Part shown: positions 56,665 through 64,000 of the stretch, piece by piece
Layout: every line of letters begins with the position of its first letter
Position numbering within the stretch: position 1 is the first letter of the stretch
Source: Jaenimonas drosophilae
Lineage: Eukaryota; Euglenozoa; Kinetoplastea; Trypanosomatida; Trypanosomatidae
Reading direction: 5' to 3'
NCBI GenBank assembly: GCA_030849065.1
Contig: JASAON010001658.1
Span: forward strand, 124,001-188,000
Length of the DNA stretch: 64,000 bases
Position numbers and translations under genes: made by a program
Notes under the pieces: generated by a model
What the model saw: the letters and a program-made list of their open reading frames with translations, nothing else
Database searches by the model: none
What the model was told of the DNA's origin: nothing

Positions 56665-58464
56665 TCACAGGCCAGAGCAATCGAGGAAGTCAAATTTGCG
56701 CAGCGAAAAGGCCTGGCGCTCCAACTGTTCGCGGCTACGAAGGCTCTCCTCTTCATTGGTGGGGGATGCCGGGTGCGGTAGCTCCGTGGCAGCAGATGCG
56801 CCATCCCCAAGCTCCATGAGTGGCGGTTTGGGCTGCGATGCCCGTGGTTTTAGCCCCCATCGAAGAAGATCCTCCAATGACTTGGCGGCGATGACAAATC
56901 CTCCCGGGGTTGCTGGCATTGCCACGGGCAATCCGAGCTGCTCCTCCGCCATCTCCTCCGTGGAGACACTCACGGCGCTGGACCCGCTGCTGCTGCTGCT
57001 CTCCTCCATACGCAGCATGGATTCCTCCAACTGCCGCTGGCAAGCAGCCCCATGCGGGCAGTGCAGGCAGTACTCCCCAAAGCAGCTACGAAATTGCTGG
57101 AGGAAGTAGGATGTGAGGACGGCACAACCCGTGACGGGATCCTGGTAGCACTGCCGCTGGCGCGAGGAGGCCTCCAGGTTCATTTGGTGGGTGAGGAGGT
57201 AGTGTGGAAGGTCCTTGAGACGCACAACGTCTGCCTCGGGGAGTTCATCCAAGACGAAGCGATGACCCGAGTAGCCTGCACGAAGCGGTGTTTCTCGGAA
57301 CTGAAATGTTGGTTGCACGCGTACCGAGGATACGTTCCATGCGCGGTCACTGTGGTCATCCACACCGTCTGCATCGGCCTCAGCATCATCCCCATCGGTG
57401 CTTGGGCTCTCACTCTCCTCACCCTCCTCTCCCTCCAACTCTGATCCCTCTGACACGAAATCCTCATCTTCACGTTCGTCAAGCTCCACTCCGCTCGCTG
57501 AGTCGCTACTGCAACTTACCCGCTCCGCATCAAAGGTCGCCTCCATCGGAGACTGCTGACCCCGTGCATCAGCCCGACGACCGGCTGGGCTACCCAACCC
57601 ATTGAGTGAGTTCAGCGAGCTCTCCTCCGCCGCACGGCCCTTGCGAACGGGATGACGTCGGCTGCTCCACTGGTCCAGCCGCCACCAGTCGGTGTTGTTG
57701 AGATGTGGAAGAGGTACATCGGCCTCAACACCAGCCTGGCTGCACGGAACTATTGTTGGCTGAGCGCCGTGTCTAGAGGAGTACTCACCGCTCAGAATCT
57801 CTCGGACATCATCCACCGATGCAACACGTGGAGTTACCTCCACAGATGTGGTTGCGCTCATGGATGGTGAGAAGTTGGTCTGAGATGGTCCATGGGGGCA
57901 GTGCCGTTCCGCTGCGTGGCGGCACCGCAAGAAATCAATGGCCTGCAGCAGGGCAATGAGTTGCTGGCCGTCTCCCTCTCCATGACTCCGCAGTGACTCT
58001 GAGTTACCTCGCTGGAGGAGCCGCTGCAGTTTGGGGCACAACTCCAATGCCCGCTTGAAGATGCCTTCTGCAATGACCTCGCGTTGCTCCAATGAGGAAG
58101 AGGTGGCCACGATGTCATTGGTGATGGGGTCTTGATAGCTCATGTGGCCGTGCTCGTTGGCATGGTCATGAAGTAGGATACGTAGCTCATATAGGCGGTA
58201 CTTGTGGAACAGCTCCGCCACCCGACTTGCTGCTCGATCACCACCACTCTCAAAGTCCGCCGCGGAGGGCAGACGATCTCCAGCAGTCAAGGTTTCCATC
58301 GGCACCGCTACCGCCGAATCTGCCATCGTGTTGGCACACGAGCCGTTCATCTCCCACAGGGCCAAGTCAAGAACGGAGAGAGGCTGGGCCAGGACGACGG
58401 CACGTAGATGGGCGGTTATCTCCGCCATGAGTGCTGATGCCGAGCAATCAAGATTGGAGGTCAT
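56665..58464 (-). CDS. Protein with duplicated DUF5522-like motif, 599 aa
   Basis: The second half carries CYQDPVTGCAVLTSYFLQ near 436 followed by the cysteines of CLHCPHGAACQRQLEE near 463-478. This resembles DUF5522, a short family in bacteria and eukaryotes with the pattern YxDPxTGxxVxTxxxHLxRGxCCGxxCRHCPYG. The first half repeats it in split form: SYQDPITNDIVATSSSLEQR near 107, and only after about 60 residues a RCRHAAERHCPHG near 178-190. DUF5522 has no firmly known function; its Cys/His cluster suggests metal or cofactor binding. The N-terminus (residues 10-35) is a Leu/Ala helix, and an acidic linker covers about 325-365. The frame reaches upstream to a GTG at 58746 with a hydrophobic stretch, but a predicted acceptor at 58528 places the start at the ATG 58462-58464. 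Confidence 0.75.
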   Translation of the reverse strand: MTSNLDCSASALMAEITAHLRAVVLAQPLSVLDLALWEMNGSCANTMADSAVAVPMETLTAGDRLPSAADFESGGDRAASRVAELFHKYRLYELRILLHDHANEHGHMSYQDPITNDIVATSSSLEQREVIAEGIFKRALELCPKLQRLLQRGNSESLRSHGEGDGQQLIALLQAIDFLRCRHAAERHCPHGPSQTNFSPSMSATTSVEVTPRVASVDDVREILSGEYSSRHGAQPTIVPCSQAGVEADVPLPHLNNTDWWRLDQWSSRRHPVRKGRAAEESSLNSLNGLGSPAGRRADARGQQSPMEATFDAERVSCSSDSASGVELDEREDEDFVSEGSELEGEEGEESESPSTDGDDAEADADGVDDHSDRAWNVSSVRVQPTFQFRETPLRAGYSGHRFVLDELPEADVVRLKDLPHYLLTHQMNLEASSRQRQCYQDPVTGCAVLTSYFLQQFRSCFGEYCLHCPHGAACQRQLEESMLRMEESSSSSGSSAVSVSTEEMAEEQLGLPVAMPATPGGFVIAAKSLEDLLRWGLKPRASQPKPPLMELGDGASAATELPHPASPTNEEESLRSREQLERQAFSLRKFDFLDCSGL

Positions 58465-58964
58465 ATGTACTTCACTACAGATATATGTGTGCGTGAGGGA
58501 TACCTTGCCGCCACCAGCTGGAGCTAGCTTGTGTGTGAAGAGGAAGTCAGGGAAGAGGTTGAGTGTGTTTATCTCACATGAGTATCGCAGACGTGTGAGT
58601 TGTAAGGAGCTTGCCTGCTCCCACACACAAAGCACCAGGAAGCAGAAAAGGAATATTTTTTTTGAGAAAGGTGGAGTAATCGAATGAGATGGAGTTGCTG
58701 TACATGCAGTCATGCACATGGAGGCATCATCGCCTCCCGCCTGCACACCTCCATCCTCTTAACAAACCAATCCACCTCTTCTTGTATCGTACATCACACG
58801 CAAGTGGGGATCCTTCAGTCAGACGACGGAGAGCTCGACACCCGGAAGTAGATGAGAAAGCAGCGAAGGATAGTCGCTTCTCTTTCCATGTTGTTCCTAC
58901 CGCGGCACGAAGACATTCCTCATCCACCATCATGAGCCCCATGTAGTAGTGTTGTTGTTGTGTT
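58465..58964. other. Intergenic region, 500 bp
   Basis: It holds the acceptor at 58528 and, at its far end, the 3' UTR of the NME5-like gene. The hydrophobic open stretch at 58600-58660 (upstream of the chosen start) looks like T-rich leader sequence, not a signal peptide. Confidence 0.4.
58528..58558 (-). promoter_or_regulatory. Predicted trans-splice acceptor of the DUF5522-like gene
   Basis: CCTCTTCCCTGACTTCCTCTT on the minus strand, split here by one purine pair, is followed by AG at 58528-58529, 64 nt from the ATG. Confidence 0.5.
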
Positions 58965-59699
58965 CTAGTTCTCTGATTGAGAAATCATGGGCGGTGCCTG
59001 GGTGTTGGTGTCCAGCAGGCGCTGCGCCAACCACCGAATGGGGTCCTGTGGCTTCTCCTTCGACAAGTCCGTCAGGGCAGGGAGGAGAGCCGTTTTGAGG
59101 TACTGCTGCACAAACTCACGCGACTGCACCGCGGTTGGGATATCCTCGGCCAGCATCTGTGGAAACAAGAGCGCCACGGCCTGGCGGGCGCCCGGTGGGG
59201 TCGTGTTGGTCCAAAGGGGGAAGCTGTCGAGGGTGGCGCTGTTGGAGCTGGTGCCCTGAATGCGGCTGCCGTCCTCGGAGACGGTGGCGTTGACGACCTT
59301 GGCGAAGGCCTCATCGTTGCGTTCTAGACGTGTGAGGAAGTCAGCCAAGACGGTGTGGCAGTCTCGGTGGGCAACGATGAAGATGAAGGCGGTGCCAATC
59401 ATGTCGGCCGCGATGGGCTTGCGCAGGGGGGTCGGGGAAGGTTGGCCTACGGGAGTGAGCTCGGCAACGGGAATGGTGCTGGGCTGGGGAAGGAGGTAGG
59501 GTGGGGTGTAGTCCAACACCGAGCAGAGCTTCTCGGAGAGCTCTGCGTTGAGTCGGCGGTACTCCTCGCGGACCACAATGAAGCCAGCATCAAAGAGCTT
59601 GTAGCGTACGTAGTGCAGAAGACTCTTGTTCTGCGCGTAGGCTGGGGGCACTAGCAGGGGAACCTTGGAAACCGTTCCCGACAGCGGGAAGGAGGACAT
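58965..59699 (-). CDS. NME5: NME5-like radial spoke protein (degenerate NDPK plus DPY-30 motif)
   Basis: NME5 is a ciliary protein of radial spokes with an NDP kinase-like domain and a C-terminal DPY-30 helix pair. This 244-residue protein starts with LLVPPAYAQNKSLLHYVRYKL, which has the place of the NDPK ALIKPD strand, followed by the helix and AGFIVVREE strand (about 38-45). The middle holds an AAHRDCHTVLADFL-like helix. The end is highly similar to human NME5: LLFPQMLAEDIPTAVQS near 177-193, then YLKTALLPALTDLSKEKPQDP and IRWLAQRLLDTN near 200-234. The NDPK active-site block (N-x-x-H-G-S-D) is replaced by TNTTPPGARQA, with no His, so it cannot be a normal NDP kinase. The ATG at 59697-59699 is 75 nt after a predicted acceptor. 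Confidence 0.82.
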   Translation of the reverse strand: MSSFPLSGTVSKVPLLVPPAYAQNKSLLHYVRYKLFDAGFIVVREEYRRLNAELSEKLCSVLDYTPPYLLPQPSTIPVAELTPVGQPSPTPLRKPIAADMIGTAFIFIVAHRDCHTVLADFLTRLERNDEAFAKVVNATVSEDGSRIQGTSSNSATLDSFPLWTNTTPPGARQAVALLFPQMLAEDIPTAVQSREFVQQYLKTALLPALTDLSKEKPQDPIRWLAQRLLDTNTQAPPMISQSEN

Positions 59700-60916
59700 G
59701 ACGACTGCGTTGGGAGTCTTGTTTGGTGATCCACTCGTGTAGCGTCTCAGGGAGGTACCCTGGTTGACGAAGAACTACCGTAGAAAAAGGTGAGTATGCG
59801 TGGGAAGAGAGAAAAGAAAGATATAATTAGGTGAATCCTGCATGGGATGAATGAGATGGTGGGTGCACATTCAGGGGGGTTGGCATGCGCGGAAGCGCTG
59901 AGTTGTGTGTGGGTCTCTGGTACGTAACAAATGGCGCGGATTGAAGAAAAAACAATCATGGGAATCACCCCATCTTGTACTCAAGCAAACACAGCCACGA
60001 GGGTCCACCCATCGGCCGTTGCGGTACACTTCAACAAAGTCAAGGATGGTTAGCCCGACCTGAAGAGAATGAAAAGAACACACAAAACCCGAAAAAGTTG
60101 CCACGCACTCGAACACAACAACCACAGAAGAAGGAGGAAGAAGCACTGATGGCAATTATCCACAGCGCCACACAACATACGGCTATTATGGCACTCATCT
60201 GATTGGCTGCGACAGGAACGAAAGCGAGAAGAAAACGGGATGGAAACACTGTGTGGTACACCGCAGCCATACTCTTCAGCTCGCCAACAACATGAATGAA
60301 ACAAGTGTTAGGAGCTGAAGACGGACCGGAAGGGTACAGGCACCAAAAAAAAAGGCACGAACTGGCAAAAAAAAAAGCGGAAGCCATCGGGGAGAATTAA
60401 GGATGTGATGGGAGGTGCGCTGGTCACCAACTTGTGTGTGTTTGTGTATTTGCAGGCGTAGACGACAACAGTACTCAAAGGTGGGGAGTCAAGGAAGTCA
60501 ACGGCAACGTGGAAATCACTGGAACAGTTTGTATGGCATGGAAGAGCCATGAGCGGAGTGGAGCAAAGTGAAAGTGGAGCTTCCAGCAAATGACGGAATG
60601 TGTCGTTCAATGTCGAGCCAGCACAGCTTTGTCTGGGCAGAAGTGATCTGCACCTCATCATATGCTGAGAAGCAGAAGGGATAACTTGAGGAGGAAGAGT
60701 GAGTGCAGTAAGTCAATGGCCACTTACATCTCCTCTCGCTACCGCCCACTCACCCCTCCAACATGTTGTGGTTCAAAGAAGCAGAAGGAGGGGCGAGAAC
60801 GATCAAAAACAACGACATCAGAGGATGAAGAAAGAAAAGAAAGAAAAAACATCACGCATAGCCGCTCAACTTGGAGTGTCATGCCGATGAGCAGAGCAGA
60901 GATCGCAGTCTCTCAC
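59700..60916. other. Intergenic region, 1217 bp
   Basis: Apart from the NME5 acceptor it is presumably the long 3' UTR of the Ser-rich gene. A-runs on the plus strand occur near 60346-60354 and 60366-60375, and purine-rich stretches near 60120-60145 and 60780-60855. Overlapping frames on both strands are short and compositionally odd. I see no RNA gene. Confidence 0.45.
59775..59820 (-). promoter_or_regulatory. Predicted trans-splice acceptor of the NME5-like gene
   Basis: TATCTTTCTTTTCTCTCTTCCC on the minus strand (in parts, about 59800-59820), then CACCTTTTTCTACGGT, ends at AG 59775-59776. Confidence 0.5.
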
Positions 60917-62038
60917 TCAGAATCGAGATGTGCGTGGATTGTCGTCCATCTTCGCATCCTCGCTCTCATCCACTTGCCATGAAGATGTGCCACGAGAAGA
61001 CAGCATGAAGATGGCTGGAGCACGGCCCCCAATAGGATGAATGAGGGGGAGGCTCTCGCTCAGCGCGGACGGTCGTGGCTCCGATCTACGGCGAGGTGAA
61101 ACGTACTCGCTTGATGATGCTGTCTGGAGGCGCAGCGTACGATGGAGGGCCGCGGGCATGTACAAGTGCGTCTTGGATTCCTCAATGTGCTCGCCATAGT
61201 CCATGACTTTACCATCATCAACACCGGCGTGGAGGTCCTCTCGGGAGCAGTCGTAGGCCAGGGCAGACACCTCTGCCAGGAAGTCCTTCTCCTCATGTTG
61301 AGCAACTTTTCCTCTACGGCGTGTGGCAGTGTTGGTGGCTGGATGTGCGCAGCATGACGAAGTATGATGCCCCTCGTTTCGTGGAGCCGTCGTGGACGTG
61401 CTACCACTTCCACGGTGCAGGCGTGGTGTCGTCGATACTGGGTTGCTGTGATTTGTGTTGTGGGCAACGCTGTAGTTGCGCGGTCGGCAGGGAAGGCTTG
61501 AGCTCACGGTGCTGCGTATGGAGGAGTCAAGGCTTGACATGCTGAAGCAGTCCGATGGGCGAGTGGGTGAGATCCAACCACCCAATTTTGGTGCTCGTAA
61601 GATGGGTGAGGAAGATAGGGAGGGGCGGTCCTCAATGGAGCTCTCCAGCTCCATGCCTGGCCCAGCGGGTACGCTGGCGATGCACCACTCACCGCTTGTG
61701 GAAGGTGAGCAGAGGCACCGCTGTGGGTTGATCATGGACGTCGTTAAATTGGCGGCAACTTCAACACGATTTCGTGGAGAATGCACTTCACTCATGGATG
61801 AAATGGGTGGATGGGGTGAGCCGCCCACGGGTGCGGCGGGGTAAGATGGCAACAGCTGCTCACGAAGTTGGTGTAGTAGTACGGCAGCGAGTGGAGCAGT
61901 TGTCTGGCTGGAGCGTGGTGATGGCCCTTGTTCCACAGAACCTGCCATCATGTTAGATGTGCTGCGTACACTACGAAGTGGGGCCAACGCAATGGGCGAA
62001 GATCGAAGTGTGAGGTCCATCTCCACACTATTCTCCAT
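60917..62038 (-). CDS. Ser/Pro-rich hypothetical protein, 373 aa
   Basis: I do not recognise this gene. The protein is mostly low-complexity: Ser, Pro, Thr and Arg make up much of the sequence, and there are several Ser-Pro and Thr-Pro dipeptides of the kind phosphorylated by CDK or MAP kinases (inferred). A short better-ordered segment lies near 245-300 (KDFLAEVSALAYDCSRED, then GKVMDYGEHIEESKTHLYM). The basic cluster ATRRRGKV near 233-240 could be a nuclear signal. There is no membrane span, zinc motif or enzyme signature. The ATG at 62036-62038 is 28 nt after a predicted acceptor. Confidence that it is a real gene rests on its length and position in the array. Confidence 0.72.
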   Translation of the reverse strand: MENSVEMDLTLRSSPIALAPLRSVRSTSNMMAGSVEQGPSPRSSQTTAPLAAVLLHQLREQLLPSYPAAPVGGSPHPPISSMSEVHSPRNRVEVAANLTTSMINPQRCLCSPSTSGEWCIASVPAGPGMELESSIEDRPSLSSSPILRAPKLGGWISPTRPSDCFSMSSLDSSIRSTVSSSLPCRPRNYSVAHNTNHSNPVSTTPRLHRGSGSTSTTAPRNEGHHTSSCCAHPATNTATRRRGKVAQHEEKDFLAEVSALAYDCSREDLHAGVDDGKVMDYGEHIEESKTHLYMPAALHRTLRLQTASSSEYVSPRRRSEPRPSALSESLPLIHPIGGRAPAIFMLSSRGTSSWQVDESEDAKMDDNPRTSRF

Positions 62039-62843
62039 CCCTTTGCAGGTCGTCGTACTCTAATGACTACAGAGAGGGGAAGCGTCCGACCTCTCAACGG
62101 TGCTAAACAATTGAGTTACATGAAAAGGGAGAAAATAAAAGACTTAACCGTAATGATTCTGTGACCCCATAACATGCACGTCCACACACATTCATGTACC
62201 GCCACTATGTAGTGCATAGAATTGCTGCCAACAACTCACACATGTCCCACCGAACTTGGCGGGGTCTTTTAAAAGGCAACACGTTGCTCCAAGGTCTTAC
62301 TTTTGATCAGCAAAGATCAAGAACAAATAGTTGCCCCATTGCCAGGTTTAGTTGTGGAGTGGCTCACTGAAGTGCGAAGATGTTGAATAGAATGTTGTGT
62401 GGAGGCCGAACGTACGGACGGTGGCTACTACAGATTCTCACACCGTCTGGAGGAAGGACAACATACAACTGAAAACAACGAAAAAAAAAACGCGGGAGCC
62501 GCGTGGGGTTGCGCATAGCTCAGCCCACTCCATCGCATCCTCGACATCCACAGCTAGTAGTGGTGTGATGAATTGGAGGCAAAGGGGCAGGAAGAGAGAT
62601 CCTACGTCAGCGTTGAGAATACTCATCCCCCAGCTAAGGGTAGGGTTCCCACTCTGTTGTTGTGTTTTTTGATGGATTAATGTCGCCCCTATTTACTCCG
62701 TGGAAAAAAAAACTCAACGCACAACATGTGTTGCAGAACCAATCGGGGGCCTCCTCTCGCGTTCTCTCTCACTCTCGTCAATTTACGTCATCCCCCGTGT
62801 GCGTGCGTCTATTGCTTGGTGCGAAACCCACACAACCAAATCC
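62039..62843. other. Intergenic region, 805 bp
   Basis: It includes the acceptor above and the 3' UTR of the cytochrome b5 reductase gene. A-runs on the plus strand near 62480-62489 and 62703-62711 are the only notable features. Confidence 0.45.
62067..62082 (-). promoter_or_regulatory. Predicted trans-splice acceptor of the Ser-rich 373-aa gene
   Basis: CTTCCCCTCTCTGT on the minus strand ends directly in AG at 62067-62068. Confidence 0.5.
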
Positions 62844-63758
62844 TTAGAAGGCAAAGGTCTCCGCCTCGGAGAAGCCGAGCTTCTCAAGATTGGGCTTGAC
62901 GGCAAAGGTGAGCATCGGTGGCGGGCCGCACATGAGGGCCATCACATTGTGGATGCCCTCGGGTAGCTCATCCTTGACGAGGAGGTGCTTGCGGAGCATC
63001 TCTTCATCCACGTGGCCCGTCGAGTACTTCCACGTCTTGCTCACATCGCGGTCAACAGTGTACCACACATGCATCTGCTTGGGGTGCTTCTCCACCAACT
63101 CATCCAATTCCTTGCGCAGAAGAATATCATTCTCCGTTTGGTTGGCGTAGACGAGATAAATCTTGGTGTTGTCGTTCGGGGTGCGGAAGATGGCGCGGAT
63201 GACCTGGAGCAGCGGGGTGATGCCCGTGCCGCCGCCAATCATGGCGAAGGCGTCCACCTGAGATTGATTCCACACACCCCTGTTGGATTTGATCTGAAAT
63301 CGGCCCTCTCCGAGGTACTGGAAGCGGCCCTGTGGACCGCGCATCTCCATCTCATCGCCAATCTGAAGTTGGTGCATGTGCTGCGACAGACGTCCACCAT
63401 GGGGGAAGCGTGGGTTGACGTTGGCGAAGTACACCTTGATCATGAAGTCCACGTAGCCACGATCCTCATCACTGCTGATGGGGGTGTAGCTGTGCTGAAC
63501 CATGCTGGGCTTGGCGGTCTCTGGGTCAGGGCACATGGCACGGAGTACAATGTGCTGGCCAATCGGGAGGCCCAGCTTTTGGTTGTTGTGGAGCAGACCA
63601 AATCGGAAGATGAAGGTGTCGTGGCTCACCTCGGTACGCTTGATGAGGGCATACTTTTGGAACTTTTCAGGGTTCAGCGCCACACGTTCAGGGCGAGAGA
63701 TGAGCACGTAAAACAATGCCAGGGAGATGCAGAAGGTGGCAACAATAAGACCGAACAT
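62844..63758 (-). CDS. NADH-cytochrome b5 reductase
   Basis: This FAD enzyme moves electrons from NADH to cytochrome b5, for example for fatty-acid desaturation and sterol synthesis. The 304-residue protein has an N-terminal membrane anchor (about 3-20), then the FAD domain: GLPIGQHIVLRA near 63-74, the flavin motif QHSYTPIS at 88-95, GGRLSQHM near 121 and GPQGRF at 141-146. The NADH domain has GGGTGITPLLQVIRAI at 175-190, and the C-terminus shows CGPPPM and ends in the usual aromatic FxF. In the flavin motif RxYTxxS the Arg that contacts FAD phosphate is His here, which is uncommon. The frame begins with TTG at 63782; the ATG at 63756-63758 starts the anchor. Confidence 0.93.
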   Translation of the reverse strand: MFGLIVATFCISLALFYVLISRPERVALNPEKFQKYALIKRTEVSHDTFIFRFGLLHNNQKLGLPIGQHIVLRAMCPDPETAKPSMVQHSYTPISSDEDRGYVDFMIKVYFANVNPRFPHGGRLSQHMHQLQIGDEMEMRGPQGRFQYLGEGRFQIKSNRGVWNQSQVDAFAMIGGGTGITPLLQVIRAIFRTPNDNTKIYLVYANQTENDILLRKELDELVEKHPKQMHVWYTVDRDVSKTWKYSTGHVDEEMLRKHLLVKDELPEGIHNVMALMCGPPPMLTFAVKPNLEKLGFSEAETFAF

Positions 63759-63897
63759 CTTCGTTGTTGTGTCTTGGTGCAATCAGTGAGTTCAAGTTGG
63801 AAGGTGCGTGGACAAGGATGTGGGAGGATGCCTACTCACCAGTGGAGAAGTTGGCTTTGTGAGGGTAGAGCAGATGTGAGCTGTGGACGATATTTAT

Positions 63898-64000
63898 CTG
63901 CATAGGAAGCGAACAAATGATGAATTGGTCGAGCGCATGTGCGGAGATAGATTGAGAAGATTGAGGGGGAGGTGAAAGTTGTTGCAGATTGAGATGGAGG
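63898..64000 (-). promoter_or_regulatory. Predicted trans-splice acceptor of the cytochrome b5 reductase gene
   Basis: From the right edge to about 63905 the minus strand is strongly C/T-rich, and the first AG after it is at 63898-63899, about 140 nt before the ATG. This shows that no further coding region enters from the right within view. Confidence 0.45.

Noticed and set aside
58465..58746. Hydrophobic N-terminal extension of the DUF5522-like gene
   Set aside because: The frame opens at GTG and the extension spans a pyrimidine tract with an AG at 58528, so it is probably leader sequence.

Overview
This window reads as nuclear chromosome DNA of a kinetoplastid protist (Euglenozoa). All 27 protein genes I can support lie on the minus strand, so transcription runs from position 64000 towards 1. 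They are intronless, closely spaced and functionally unrelated. Most start codons are preceded, within about 15-190 nt, by a pyrimidine-rich tract and then an AG, which looks like a spliced-leader trans-splice acceptor. That is the layout of one kinetoplastid polycistronic transcription unit. No strand switch, tRNA, rRNA, spliced-leader gene, transposon or CRISPR array is visible. I cannot name the species. The gene content (site-1 protease, GT69 mannosyltransferase, many cilium-type proteins) would fit a free-living or early-branching kinetoplastid, but that is inference.

Right to left, in order of transcription: a membrane-anchored cytochrome b5 reductase (62.8-63.8 kb), a Ser-rich orphan (60.9-62.0), an NME5-like radial-spoke protein (59.0-59.7), a protein with a duplicated DUF5522-like motif (56.7-58.5) and a site-1 protease (52.9-56.5). 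Next come an orphan (51.7-52.8), a GT69 mannosyltransferase-like enzyme (48.3-51.4), a four-TM orphan (47.1-48.0), an orphan (45.9-46.9), a CCDC137-like basic protein (44.0-45.5), a double-domain AMP deaminase (38.7-43.5) and an orphan with a mitochondrial presequence (37.1-38.3). Then katanin-like KATNAL2 (34.4-36.1), an actin-related protein (32.7-34.1), tRNA dimethyltransferase TRM1 (30.5-32.5), a GT25 glycosyltransferase (29.4-30.3), a 1506-aa protein with an axonemal dynein light chain-like region (24.6-29.1), an LRR protein (22.0-24.1) and a patatin-like protein with altered catalytic motifs (19.8-20.8). The left part holds an orphan (18.8-19.6), a CCCH zinc-finger protein (16.4-18.6), an MPP-alpha/core-2 M16 protein (13.6-15.1), an orphan (11.9-13.0), a Glu/Gln/Pro-rich protein with a PGPGDY motif (8.5-11.5), a coiled-coil protein (3.7-7.0), the SDHAF3 assembly factor (2.7-3.4) and a Ser-rich gene running off the left edge.

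The genes do not form one pathway, as expected for such an array. Three loose themes stand out: cilium/cytoskeleton (KATNAL2, NME5-like, AXDND1-like, ARP, PGPGDY protein), mitochondrion (SDHAF3, M16 protein, the presequence orphan) and secretory pathway (site-1 protease, GT69, possibly GT25). The best second-look items are proteins whose folds are clear but whose catalytic residues have changed: the patatin-like protein, the AMP deaminase with reciprocal losses in its two halves, and the NME5-like protein without its active-site His region.

Several longest open frames begin at GTG or TTG. I moved those starts to the ATG that lies downstream of the predicted trans-splice site.
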